NCBI RefSeq assembly: GCF_000317475.1 | Contig: NC_019729.1 | Coordinates: forward strand, 2,370,501 to 2,434,500 | DNA from: Oscillatoria nigro-viridis PCC 7112 | GTDB taxonomy: Bacteria > Cyanobacteriota > Cyanobacteriia > Cyanobacteriales > Microcoleaceae | DNA length: 64,000 nt | Direction of reading: 5' to 3' | Shown here: in pieces, positions 1 through 9,158 of the stretch | Layout of the letters: every line of letters starts with the position of its first letter | Numbering within the stretch: the stretch's first letter is position 1 | Translations under genes and position numbers: made by a program | Notes under the pieces: model-generated | Told to the model about the DNA's origin: nothing | The model's input: the letters and a program-made list of their open reading frames with translations, nothing else | Database searches by the model: none

Positions 1-928
1 CGGCACCAAAATCCAGCACTGTAATGCGATTGTCGCGGTGGCGCACCAGCAAATTAGCAGGTTTAATATCCCGGTGGACGATCGGGGGTTTTTGAGAGTG
101 AATGTAGTCCAAAACCTCACAGGTTTGGATCATCCACTCTATTGCTTGTTGGGGAGCAACTGGCCCGCGGTTGTAGATGCGTTTTTCTAAATCCTCGCCG
201 TGGAGCATTTCCATCACCAAGTATTTTTTGCCCCCTTCCACAAAAAAGTCAAAAAACTGAGGAATTCCCGGATGGTGGAGGGCCTTGAGAGTTTTAGCTT
301 CACGTTCAAACAGTTCTTGAGCTTTGACTATTTGAGCCATGTCAGCATTCATTTCCTTGAGAACTACCAGAGAAGCTGCAGGGGAACTTCCGGGTTGTTG
401 AGCTTTCGCTTTATCTCGATCCCAGGCTAAAGTCGTTGTCCCCATACCGCCTTGGCCCAAAGTTCGCAGCACTTGGTAGTGGCGCACCGTGCGCTCGACT
501 TTAATCGGTTCGCCGCAGTGGATGCAAAATAAATTCCCCGGCGGGTTTCCCGCGTGGCTACACCGCGGGGCGGCGACATTGACGCTGGGGTTCGCCTTAA
601 TTTTGCCGCCGAGTTCAATAGTAATAACTTGGAAATGCAGAATTGGGCCGCCCCGCGCCAACTGGATCAGAGCACCGTCGGATATCCAACCCTGAGACAT
701 GAGAATACCGTTAACCAAAGTGCCATTTGTCCCGGAATTGACTAAGTACCACTGACTGGAGCTCCCGCTATTAACTCTTTGCAATTCCAGATGCTGCCGC
801 GACACTAGAGCATTGGGGATCACAACGTGATTTTCTGGAGAGCGGCCGATGCGAACAATGGATTCGCTCTCGAAACTCCACTGTTGCAGGGGGGTCTGTT
901 TTTCTGGATCTAAAAGAGTCAGCAGCAT
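1..928 (-). CDS. FHA / zinc-ribbon / Ser-Thr protein kinase, 3' end outside window
   Basis: Predicted cytoplasmic Hanks-type Ser/Thr kinase. I translated 309 codons from the ATG at 928 down to the window edge, with no stop. An N-terminal FHA-like domain (about residues 20-105, with RIGRSPENHVVI and LVSRQHLEL) would bind phosphothreonine peptides. A small Cys cluster follows (about 123-138, ending FCIHCGEP). The kinase domain starts near 150, with Gly loop GQGGMGTT, beta-3 lysine in VVLKE, catalytic HRDIKPANLL and DFG in VLDFGA at the window edge. The first zinc knuckle is degenerate: one Cys followed by SHAGN rather than CxxC. The C-terminal part is not visible. The next gene upstream on the same strand is a PP2C phosphatase, so a reversible phosphorylation pair is plausible. 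Kinase identity is firm; the substrate is unknown. Confidence 0.93.
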   Translation of the reverse strand, partial: MLLTLLDPEKQTPLQQWSFESESIVRIGRSPENHVVIPNALVSRQHLELQRVNSGSSSQWYLVNSGTNGTLVNGILMSQGWISDGALIQLARGGPILHFQVITIELGGKIKANPSVNVAAPRCSHAGNPPGNLFCIHCGEPIKVERTVRHYQVLRTLGQGGMGTTTLAWDRDKAKAQQPGSSPAASLVVLKEMNADMAQIVKAQELFEREAKTLKALHHPGIPQFFDFFVEGGKKYLVMEMLHGEDLEKRIYNRGPVAPQQAIEWMIQTCEVLDYIHSQKPPIVHRDIKPANLLVRHRDNRITVLDFGA

Positions 929-1876
929 TTTCGATTGATGTGGTTGAACTCCCTGATGTGGCAGTGAGAGTTGGCGGGAATTTACAGATTCGGGGCGTAG
1001 GGCTTTGAAAAATTAGCAATTAAAAATTACTTAGGATCGTCAATTAAATAATTTCCCTTTTTTCTTGTGGGATGGGCTCTTATAGCCCGTCTATCAGGGA
1101 CGGGCTATAAGAGCCCATCCCACAACAGTCATGAAAAGTGGATTTTATTTAATTCTCATTCCTTACGAGCTTCACAGGTGAGTTTCACTAAAATTTTATA
1201 ATATCCTGATTGTGATTAAAGATTCCACAAACAATTAAGTTATAAATAGTTTTTTGGGAACAATTATCCGTAAAAATTCAGAGGGGTCGATCGCTCCTTA
1301 AAACACAGTCGATCGATTTAACAATTGCCACGACAAAAACTAGGTAAACAATGGCTAAACTTTTACGTAAATTTGATGTAGCAGCAGATTGTGATTTAAG
1401 CCCCACATATATATGATGTAGGGCGGACACTTCCCACCTATGCCCACCTTGCTCCCATAGCGATCGGGTATCAAACCGATTTCGCATCATCCCGCCTGCA
1501 GACTCACTTCATTTTAGTTGATTTTTTTTCATTAGACTAAGTATTTTTGTAAGTTAAAGCTCTTTCAACTATGATGAATCCACTTACTATCAAGCCACTT
1601 TTTCCGGTAGATTCCCTGAACAGAGTCTCAAAATTCAAGCTACGGATAAATGGTTGGTACTCCACAGCTTGTCTGCCATAGTATGGCTCTGCAATCAGTT
1701 TTCGATCGCTCAAACCGAAGCTGTTTTAACACCGGATACCTAAGAACAGAGCGAGCAGTAAAGCCTTGCCCGGAAACGGCAGAAGCTGTTTTTTTTCTCT
1801 GCAAAAATTGCAGGTTTAACCCAGACCGTCACGGGGGAAAGGCGCCACCTTTGAAAAAGTTGGCAGCATCGAAATT
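929..1876. other. intergenic region, no supported gene
   Basis: About 950 bases between the kinase start and the phosphatase stop. It holds one perfect long inverted repeat (1065-1125, listed separately). Two short open frames (1278-1490 minus, 1650-1880 plus) show no recognisable protein features. I see no tRNA. Confidence 0.6.
1065..1125. repeat. perfect 27-bp inverted repeat (hairpin, MITE-like)
   Basis: Arms 1065-1091 and 1099-1125 are exact reverse complements around a 7-base loop. The arms begin TTGTGGGATGGGCTC. It lies between two minus-strand genes with no T run, so it looks like a dispersed palindromic repeat rather than a classical terminator. Confidence 0.85.
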
Positions 1877-4174
1877 CTAAAATCGAAATGCGCCTACCTG
1901 GGCCCGAATGATAATTGCCGTGATATTGTCGTGACCGTTGCGTTGGTTGCCGAGTTCAATCAACTGGGCAACTCCCTGGTCGAGATCGGCTTGGGGATTG
2001 AAAAGGGGTTCGAGAGTGTTTTGCCAGTGAGTTTCCAACAAATCATTATCTGTCAGGCCGTCGGAAGCCAAAATCAACAAAGTATCTTCGCACAAGTCTA
2101 AAAACTGCACGTCAGGCTTGAGAAAATTACTGTCTCGCGGGCCGATGGCTTGAGTTAGTTGATAGGCGTCGGGACGGGCATAAGCAGTTTCCGGGTCAAC
2201 CCCGCGCTTAATTTCGCGCTGGCCTACTTCGTGGTCTGAGGTGATTTTTTCTAGGGTTTGTCCCTTTCTCAGTCGGTAGAGGCGGCTGTCGCCGACGTGG
2301 GCAACGGCGAATTGGGTGTCTTGAACTAAGACTGCGACTAGAGTTGTACCCATGCGGGCGCTGCCGGAGCGTCCGTCCTTTTGATTGATTTCAAAGATGG
2401 CTTTGTTGGCTAGCAGCACTCCCTCGCGGATGGTTTCTGCCGGAGGTAGTTGATTTTCCCAACGGGTTTGAAAGAATTCTCTGAGGGTTTCAGCCGCTAG
2501 TTGGCTGGCTATTTCTCCGCTGTCGTGTCCGCCCATGCCGTCGCAGAGAATGTAAAGCCCTTTGGTTTGAAAGATGCGACCGAAGGAGCTTTCGATTTTG
2601 TTGAGCTGAGTCCAGATGCTGAAGAAGTCTTCGTTGTGGTCCCGCGTGCGGCCAACATCGGTGAGGCCTGCGTCTTCTAAGCTGTAAATCTGGAGTGGCA
2701 TCGGCTGGGTTAAGACCTCGCCAACGTCGGGGGGCGACTCGTCGGGGCTACGGTAATGCCTGCGCGTCGGGGTTGAGCTTGGTGAAGGTGGGGGTTGGAG
2801 TTCGAGGGGAACTGTTTCTAGGCGCGATCGCAATTCTTCGATTGTGTTAATCTCGCCTCTGTACATTTGTTGCAGCAAGTCGAGCAAGGCGCCAAACTGA
2901 GTGCGATGCTCGGACTGGCTAAATATCACCTGCCACAATTGCCCCAAATCTACCAGTTGCAGGTTTGATCCCGCGGGTTCGGGATAGAGGTATTGCAGCC
3001 GCAAAGAAGCCAAGGAAAAGGAAGAGTCGGGGTTGACTCGCAAATTTGTCAGTTCCAACAAGCTTTGCCGACAGCGCCAAGGTTCTAGGGCAGCCCAGAG
3101 TTCTGTCATTTCGTGCAGCCAGTATAAAATTTGCTGGGTGGAAGTTTCGGGTTGACTCCAGCGTTCTACCAGCAGCGGCCATTGGGAGCAGTCTTCTAGC
3201 AGCAGGACTGCCTGTTCGTTGTCTGACCAGCTATCGTGAATGACTGGCAGGTTTTGAGAGAATTGCCACCGGAGTGCCAGATAAGGTTCAGCTATGCCTT
3301 GGCAAAGCTCTGCTAAGGCGGGATTGGTTGAATTTTCTCCGCTGATTGCTGCGCTATAGGGGGATGTTCGTCTGGCGACGCTGGCAGAGTTGGCTGCTAG
3401 CATGGCTTTGAGGGGTGACATTTCCAGCGGCTGACAGTCCAATACTTTTACTGCTACTGTGTCTGAGCGTTTTCTCGGCGGCACGGTTTCTAGGAGTTGG
3501 TAGCGCTGCTGAGTGTCTAAATATGCTCCGGCTGGCTGGGAAGGGATTAAATATTCTGAATTGGGGATGGGGAATTCTGGAGATGGAGGGGAGGTGTCAG
3601 CTATGTTTGGGCTGTCGGGGTTCTCGGTTGCTTCCTGGATTTGTTGAGGCTGCGGTGCGGTTGTAAAATTAGGCTCAGATGCGGTTATTTCGCGCTCTAG
3701 TGCTGTATTCGAGCTTTTTTCTGTTGTTTGAAAGGATGCTGGTGCGATCGCCCCCACGGCTACCACAGGCTCAATTTCTCTGCTGCTGAATTCGCCGTCG
3801 CTTGGCTGTGGAGAAGTTGGTTCGACGGTTATTGCGGGTGCGTCAGTGGTTATTTCTGTTTTAATGCTGTCTGTGATTGGTTCAGCAGAGTTTTGGGGCG
3901 ATGCAGTTTGTGGAATGATGTCTGGTGTTTGGGGAAACTCGGGTGGGGGTAGGGTGGACTCGTCTGGCTCGACTGCTGGAAAATTCGATCGACCGCAGAT
4001 AATAGCCCGCCACACTTGACCTGTTGCGACGCCGCAATTCTGACATAATGCGGCGCTAAAAGCGACTTGGGCACCGCATTCGTGGCAAGGTTTGTAAATT
4101 AGGGAATTTCCGCATTGTTGACAAAACTTGTTTGGATTGGGATTTTCAAATTGGCAGCGGGGACAGAGAAGCAT
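1877..4174 (-). CDS. zinc-ribbon / kinase-like / PP2C-type protein phosphatase
   Basis: Predicted Mn/Mg-dependent Ser/Thr phosphatase of 765 aa. I start it at the ATG at 4174 (MLLCPRC), because the open frame upstream to 4288 is low-complexity and the zinc ribbon should be N-terminal. Order: double zinc ribbon (four CxxC-type pairs, residues 1-55); a Pro/Ser/Thr/Glu-rich linker to about 210; a middle region (about 220-470) with kinase-like pieces such as VAVKVLD and LVDLGQLW but no HRD or DFG; then a PP2C domain from about 495. PP2C motifs are DVGRTRDHNEDFF, LCDGMGGHDSGE, VAHVGDSRLYR, ASDGLTDND and GHDNITAIII, covering the expected metal-binding aspartates. It probably pairs functionally with the downstream FHA kinase. 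The middle region as a pseudokinase is my inference. Confidence 0.92.
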   Translation of the reverse strand: MLLCPRCQFENPNPNKFCQQCGNSLIYKPCHECGAQVAFSAALCQNCGVATGQVWRAIICGRSNFPAVEPDESTLPPPEFPQTPDIIPQTASPQNSAEPITDSIKTEITTDAPAITVEPTSPQPSDGEFSSREIEPVVAVGAIAPASFQTTEKSSNTALEREITASEPNFTTAPQPQQIQEATENPDSPNIADTSPPSPEFPIPNSEYLIPSQPAGAYLDTQQRYQLLETVPPRKRSDTVAVKVLDCQPLEMSPLKAMLAANSASVARRTSPYSAAISGENSTNPALAELCQGIAEPYLALRWQFSQNLPVIHDSWSDNEQAVLLLEDCSQWPLLVERWSQPETSTQQILYWLHEMTELWAALEPWRCRQSLLELTNLRVNPDSSFSLASLRLQYLYPEPAGSNLQLVDLGQLWQVIFSQSEHRTQFGALLDLLQQMYRGEINTIEELRSRLETVPLELQPPPSPSSTPTRRHYRSPDESPPDVGEVLTQPMPLQIYSLEDAGLTDVGRTRDHNEDFFSIWTQLNKIESSFGRIFQTKGLYILCDGMGGHDSGEIASQLAAETLREFFQTRWENQLPPAETIREGVLLANKAIFEINQKDGRSGSARMGTTLVAVLVQDTQFAVAHVGDSRLYRLRKGQTLEKITSDHEVGQREIKRGVDPETAYARPDAYQLTQAIGPRDSNFLKPDVQFLDLCEDTLLILASDGLTDNDLLETHWQNTLEPLFNPQADLDQGVAQLIELGNQRNGHDNITAIIIRAQVGAFRF

Positions 4175-4501
4175 AGGGGTTTTAAATTGGAGATGGGCGA
4201 TCGAGTTTGGCGGTGGGGAGTTTTGGGTTTTGGCTTGTGAGTTAGGAGTTATGAGTTTGGGGGCTGACTCGCAACCGATAACTCTCATTGCCCTATGCCT
4301 TATTTTATCGGGATGAATTCAGAAGTAAGATATTTCTTAGAACTGAGATGTTGCATCCGTGTCAGGAATAGGCCTCTTCAGCCCAACCGACAAAAATTTC
4401 TCTCGCTTCAGGGGCCCAAAAGCCAGCCCCATCGGCGTTCGCGAGTGCGGGCCCCGCAAGAAAAGTTATCTGATGACTGGAACTGGCATCCCGCCTGTGC
4501 T

Positions 4502-4556
4502 TAACAATGGTGCAATATCTCAGTTAGAACTCATGTGTTGCACCATTCTCAATTAC
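4502..4556. repeat. terminal part of a dispersed palindromic repeat, left of the IS
   Basis: Contains CAATGGTGCAATATCTCAG and, inverted, GTTGCACCATTCTCAA. Similar pieces occur at 6264-6289 and at both ends of the hairpin at 60665-60785. The IS at 4564-6188 appears inserted inside such a repeat. Confidence 0.6.
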
Positions 4557-4563
4557 TTGTTTA

Positions 4564-6188
4564 TTGGAGTTTAGACTAAGCACAAATTGACTCAGCATGA
4601 GCTGAGTGGAAAAAATGGTTAATTAGCGAGAGGTTCTCAAGGTTAACTTACGAATTTTGTGGATTTTTGGAACCGACCTTTACCCTTTTTGACCACAGGA
4701 TATCGGCATCTTCGGGTGCGAGGTTTTCCCGTTTGCCATCCATCCGAGTTTCCTCGACGTTTGGGAGCAACAGTGGGAGTCCCAATCTTAATTAAAAGTG
4801 GAAGCATTGATTGTGCAACCCTTCCAGGGGTCAATTCCGGCAGAGCCAATTGCTGTGGGCAAACGAATTTCTCTGACGACATCTTTAGCTAACCATAATT
4901 GCCAGGTTAGTAAAGGCATCAAATCACTCCATCGTTCGCACTGTTCTGGGGTACTCAACTTCGGCACAGTCCAATGTAAGGTTTGTTTAACTAACCGATA
5001 CCAATGCTCGATGGTAAAACGACGCAGATATAGTTGCCAAATTTCAGCCAGAGATGGCATTTGGATACCAACCCACACTAACCATAAAGGTTGACTATTT
5101 AATCGACCCGTTACAGTTTCTAAACGTTCGACTAAAATTAGAGTCATTGGATGTTTGGGACTGCCTCGAAAGTGCAAGTCATCCCATTTTCTTAACCGAA
5201 TTTTTCCGAGTTTTGGCTCAACACATTCCAGAGTTTGTTCTGGTTCCCACCAGCTTTGAGGGTCGTTAAGTTTAAACTGGTTCCCATGAATTCTTGGTCT
5301 TCCTTTACCACTATAAGATAGAGGTGCTGACCACAAACAACGATTAGAACGAATACGCATCACTTGATCGGCGGCGATGGCTGCGGTTGCTTTAACTAGA
5401 GGCGCACACCCATACTCACTGTCAAATAAAACAATCGGTCTATTCTGAAGATATTGGCACAGTTGCGCCAATTGTTGAGCGCCTTTATCGATTGGGTTGT
5501 CCCAACTCGTAATACGTTCGTGTCTCAAGGGCAGCGCCCAACTGCCACTACTTTCAGGTATCCAGGCAATCGTACTATATCCTTGACCGATGCCGACAGG
5601 TATGCCGTGAGGTAAGGCCGTGGGTTGATGTTCATAGGTGCGTTCTTTGAGGGTACGTGCATGGGGTCTTAACCACGCTGTATGATCGATCGCCAATACT
5701 GGACGTTCTACTTGTGACATCTGTTGGATGTACAGTTGCATCAACTTTTCTCGGTCTGGGCTGCAATCTTGCAGGGCTTCGTAGACGCTTGACCATTCAC
5801 GTCGAAATAAAGGACTGAGGGCAAAATCTCCTAAACATGAGACGTGGCGGGTCGTCATCGCTGCATCTGCCAGCTCAAAGGTGGCATCTTTTGCCTGGCC
5901 GAGGCATTCATAAGCTAGTTGACGAAATTCCTGTAATTGTTCTAACTTCATGGCAGGTAGATTTGAGATTTTTAGCTGAATACTCAATCTTCTACCCTGA
6001 TGCTGTCTGTTGAAACTATCGCAGGCAGTTTTTTTCAAATTGCAAGTCTCCGAGAACGTCAACGGTCGCTGGCATCTATCTTATTGTTGAACCTGATAGC
6101 TGAGCGCCAGCAACCGTTGCCGTTCTTGAGAACTGTTCGCTAGTCTCACAGCGATCGTACTTTTTGACCTGCTTAGTCTAAACTCCAA
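4564..6188. mobile_element. IS4-superfamily insertion sequence (IS701-like), 1625 bp
   Basis: Perfect 19-bp terminal inverted repeats lie at 4564-4582 and 6170-6188 (TTGGAGTTTAGACTAAGCA and its complement). Identical 7-bp flanks TTGTTTA at 4557-4563 and 6189-6195 are the target-site duplication. The interior holds one transposase frame on the minus strand. Ends and duplication are read directly from the sequence. The family is assigned from the DDE/YREK pattern of the transposase. Confidence 0.9.
4643..5951 (-). pseudogene. DDE transposase with C-terminal frameshift
   Basis: Start chosen at the ATG at 5951 (MKLEQLQEF). First catalytic Asp in VLAIDHTAW, second in VLFDSEYG. The YREK motif is exact in YLRRFTIEHWYRLVK (Y-x2-R-x3-E-x6-K), typical of the IS4 superfamily. 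The main frame ends at 4788 with an unnatural tail. The expected basic C-terminus continues in the next frame as PQQLALPELTPGRV... to RYPVVKK, ending at 4643. The switch fits one extra base in the G run at 4857-4859 (a CCC run on the coding strand). Most of the catalytic core is intact but the tail is lost, so the copy is probably inactive. A programmed frameshift is a less likely alternative. Confidence 0.85.
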
Positions 6189-6195
6189 TTGTTTA

Positions 6196-6289
6196 GGAAC
6201 AGGCTTTTCGGCCCCTGAAGCGAGAAAATTCCTTGTTTGTGGAACGGGCATCTTGCCCGTTCTTGACAATAGTGCAATATCTCAGTTAG
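6196..6289. repeat. dispersed palindromic repeat, right of the IS
   Basis: Contains AACAGGCTTTTCGGCCC, the hairpin GAACGGGCATCTTGCCCGTTC and CAATAGTGCAATATCTCAG, abutting the recJ stop. The same blocks recur near 60.7 kb and 62.7 kb. Short open frames through it read like repeated RTGKMPVPQ and are artefacts of the repeat. Confidence 0.7.
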
Positions 6290-8841
6290 AAGGGATTTTC
6301 TGTAGAATCTTCTTGGAAAACGGTCTCTCGGGCGATCGATTGAATGGTTGACAGAGGTACTTCACAGAAATATTTCCGCCGGAATTGTTCTTCGGAGACT
6401 GCTGCTAGGAATTGCCCTGCCAAACGGGCGGCGATGGGGGAATTTGGCACTGAGAATTGAAGGGATTTGCTATCTAATAAGGGTTGGGGGATTCGATCGG
6501 GCGCGTCTTCCTGCTGTGCGGTTTCGGGTTGTCTCGTGATGTGGAAAGCTCGATCGCGATAATTGATTTTAAAACCGAGATATGTTAGGGTTTTAAACCC
6601 CAGTTGCAGGGATGTGTCGCTGATGCCGAGTTTTTGGCGGAGTTGCTGTCTGGTGACGGGTTTGTTGGTGCGGCTGAGGTATTTGGCGATGCCGATTAGC
6701 TGTTGGCAGATTTGCTGTGGGGGTACGAGTGGGGGTAATGTGTAGGCGATCGCCAGTTTTTTCTGAGTGTGCTGTGCTTGCCGAAACCAGATCCGCAGTT
6801 CGTCCCAGCTTGCGGGGCATTCTTTGAGGACGATCGAGTTTTCGCGATCGACCTTTTCGGAATTGTAAACTAGATTGTCGATCGGTCTTGGAGATTCTAA
6901 GTTTGTGCTGGCTGCTAACAACTCTTCATCGTTATTTGTATTGCGCCAGTCTACGATCCAATCTATTTTAGTCTGGGAATTGATTTGGTTTTCTTCCGTG
7001 CGTTCCCGCACTGCTACGAGGCGCACTTCATACCGCGATTTGTAAGTATTAAAATCGAGTTCAACGGTGACATCGCAGCGGCCTTGGGGAACTTCATTTT
7101 GATTGTGTCCCCACCAAATGCCGGGAAATCCCGTATCGCTAGATTCGTCCCTAATTGTAAATTCTGTTTTGATATATTCTACTTTTTGCCCTTTCAAATC
7201 CTTGATTTTTTGATTCCAGAGATTGTCAAACCAGCAGTTTTCAATCAGCAATTTTGGTGCGGGGTTGCCCATGCCGCACGGTTCGAGCAATTTTAGTTCT
7301 TGAAATAAGTCTTTGCCTAATTCGGAGACAGTAATTTTTAGGTCGGCTTGAACGGGGGTGGCTGTTAAACTATCTGTACTGTATTGTTGCCGCAGTTGCT
7401 GATTTACTGCATCGGTAAATAGGGGGATATTTTCAACGGGGAGACTCAATCCGGCAGCGAAGGGATGACCGCCAAATCTGTGCAATAAATGCGCTTGGTC
7501 TTTGACTAATTGGTAAAGGTCGATTTGATTGGCGGAACGGGCGGAACCCCTGGCAATTTTAGATAGGGAAAGTGTTGGTGATTGTGAATCGAAGAAAGAG
7601 GTAAATTCCGTTTCCGGGGAATTTTCGTTAATTTCTTCGCTTCCTTCTGTGCTGAATAAAATCACGGGGCGGCCGTATTCTTGGGCGATTTGTCCCGCTA
7701 CTAATCCTAATACTCCTACGGGCCATTGGGGGTCGCTGAGGACGATGACGCTAGTAGTTGAGAGGTCGAGTTTGGCTAATTTGTGGGCGGCATCTTTAGC
7801 AACATCTTTTTGTAAAGATTTGCGCCTAGTGTTGGCAATTTCGGTTAAATTTGCTAGTTCATCGCAGCGTTTTTTGTCGCGGCTGGTGAGGAGTTCTACG
7901 CAGAAGCTGGCGTCGCCTTGAATGCGGCTGACGGCGTTGATTCGGGGGCCGAGGCCGAAGGAAATGTCGGTTGGGCGATCGCCCGATCTTTTGCACAGTT
8001 CGAGCAATTTTGCAACTCCCGGGCGGGTGGGATTTGCGATTTGTTTTTGCAGTTGTTGGATGCCGATTTGTGCTAGGTAGCGGCTGTCTCCTGTAAGTTG
8101 GACTAAATCGGCAATTAAGCCGATCGCTACTAATTCTAATAAATCTGCGATCGGGCGCTGCGGAATATTGGGTAATGTGTGATATAATGCTTCAACTAAT
8201 TTGTAAGCTACTCCCACTCCTGAAAGGTTAAATAGTTGGTGGTTTGGGGGAAAGTAGCGGGGATTGATAATAGCTGTAGCTGGGGGGCGATCGTCCGGTA
8301 ATGTATGATGGTCGGTGACAATTGTATCGATGTTTAAGCTAGTTGCATATTCGATTTCGGCGATGTTTGTACTGCCGGTATCGCAGGTAATAATTAAGCT
8401 AATTCCAGATTTGGCTAAGGCATCTATTCCCGGGATATTGAGTCCGTGAGATTCGGTTAAGCGGTTGGGAATGTAATAAATTAGTTGGTCGTTTTGAGTA
8501 AAAAATTCTCCCAGTCCATCCCAAAGTACGGAAGTTGAGGTAATGCCGTCGGCGTCGAAGTCTCCCCAAATTGCGACTTTTTCTCCGCTATTTCTTGCTT
8601 GCTGAATTCTTTCTATTGCCCAATTCATTTCTAGTCCGAATTCAAAGGGACTTGCTGGTTGGTAAAGTTTGGGATTTAAGAAACCGGGTATTTGTTCGGG
8701 GTTTTGAATTCCTCTATACCACAGAAGTGCGGCGGCATAGTTTCCGGGGAGTTCGGGTGCGTGGTTCCTGACAGCTTGAATTAGCCAAGCTGGGGGCTGA
8801 GATAGGGGTTGATTTGGCAAATTTTGAAGTAGTTCTGTCAT
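6286..8841 (-). CDS. recJ: single-stranded-DNA-specific exonuclease RecJ
   Basis: 851-aa 5'-3' single-strand DNA exonuclease of recombination and mismatch/base-excision repair. DHH-family motif I is GDFDADG (residues 93-99), motif II CDTG (about 153), motif III VTDHH (175-179). The DHHA1 motif is FGGHPFAAGLSL (about 465). An OB-like domain follows (about 560-650). A C-terminal extension (about 690-851) looks like winged-helix DNA-binding sequence (LRQKLGISDTSLQLGFKTLTYLG), which is common in cyanobacterial RecJ. The ATG at 8841 is followed upstream by a heptanucleotide repeat with no other candidate start. The catalytic aspartates and histidines are present, so it should be functional. Confidence 0.96.
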   Translation of the reverse strand: MTELLQNLPNQPLSQPPAWLIQAVRNHAPELPGNYAAALLWYRGIQNPEQIPGFLNPKLYQPASPFEFGLEMNWAIERIQQARNSGEKVAIWGDFDADGITSTSVLWDGLGEFFTQNDQLIYYIPNRLTESHGLNIPGIDALAKSGISLIITCDTGSTNIAEIEYATSLNIDTIVTDHHTLPDDRPPATAIINPRYFPPNHQLFNLSGVGVAYKLVEALYHTLPNIPQRPIADLLELVAIGLIADLVQLTGDSRYLAQIGIQQLQKQIANPTRPGVAKLLELCKRSGDRPTDISFGLGPRINAVSRIQGDASFCVELLTSRDKKRCDELANLTEIANTRRKSLQKDVAKDAAHKLAKLDLSTTSVIVLSDPQWPVGVLGLVAGQIAQEYGRPVILFSTEGSEEINENSPETEFTSFFDSQSPTLSLSKIARGSARSANQIDLYQLVKDQAHLLHRFGGHPFAAGLSLPVENIPLFTDAVNQQLRQQYSTDSLTATPVQADLKITVSELGKDLFQELKLLEPCGMGNPAPKLLIENCWFDNLWNQKIKDLKGQKVEYIKTEFTIRDESSDTGFPGIWWGHNQNEVPQGRCDVTVELDFNTYKSRYEVRLVAVRERTEENQINSQTKIDWIVDWRNTNNDEELLAASTNLESPRPIDNLVYNSEKVDRENSIVLKECPASWDELRIWFRQAQHTQKKLAIAYTLPPLVPPQQICQQLIGIAKYLSRTNKPVTRQQLRQKLGISDTSLQLGFKTLTYLGFKINYRDRAFHITRQPETAQQEDAPDRIPQPLLDSKSLQFSVPNSPIAARLAGQFLAAVSEEQFRRKYFCEVPLSTIQSIARETVFQEDSTENPF

Positions 8842-8843
8842 TC

Positions 8844-8877
8844 GATTTTAGATTTTAGATTTTAGATTTTAGATTTT
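8844..8877. repeat. short tandem heptanucleotide repeat (STRR)
   Basis: About 4.9 copies of GATTTTA begin two bases upstream of the recJ start codon. The same unit on the other strand (TAAAATC) occurs before genes at 30850, 59401 and 61280. Confidence 0.9.
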
Positions 8878-9158
8878 GACCGCAGAGGAATCTAGGGGCT
8901 TGTTTGTATGTTAAATAAAACTTAAGCTAGTCACTGGTTCCCCGGCTCTGCCTGGAAACCCATTTTAGTCTTGCTCTGCCTCGCTTGCGATCGGGAAAAT
9001 TGGAGGCCGATCCTCCGTATTGGCGTTACCAAACAGAGCCTAGTAACGAGTAAATTCCTGTAGGGGCCCGTGAGCCAACAATCTTTCATTCACATCCACA
9101 ATATCTATAAACCCGCCCCCACCGGGTGACTAATAGTTGGCACAGTAAAAAATTTGAA
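8878..9158. other. intergenic region with a dispersed repeat
   Basis: No gene supported. Around 9035-9053 it holds CAGAGCCTAGTAACGAGTA. The reverse complement occurs at about 25009-25027 upstream of the small exported gene, so this is a dispersed intergenic repeat. Confidence 0.6.

Noticed and set aside
1278-1490. 70-aa open frame on the minus strand
   Set aside because: No start context or family features; looks random.
1650-1880. 76-aa open frame on the plus strand
   Set aside because: No recognisable motif, overlaps the phosphatase stop, composition of non-coding DNA.
4857-4859. Programmed frameshift in the IS4-type transposase
   Set aside because: The change is late in the gene and fits a single-base homopolymer error; kept only as an alternative.
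6081-6269. 62-aa open frame with RTGKMPVPQ
   Set aside because: It translates a dispersed palindromic repeat, the same false peptide seen at 62.6-62.9 kb.
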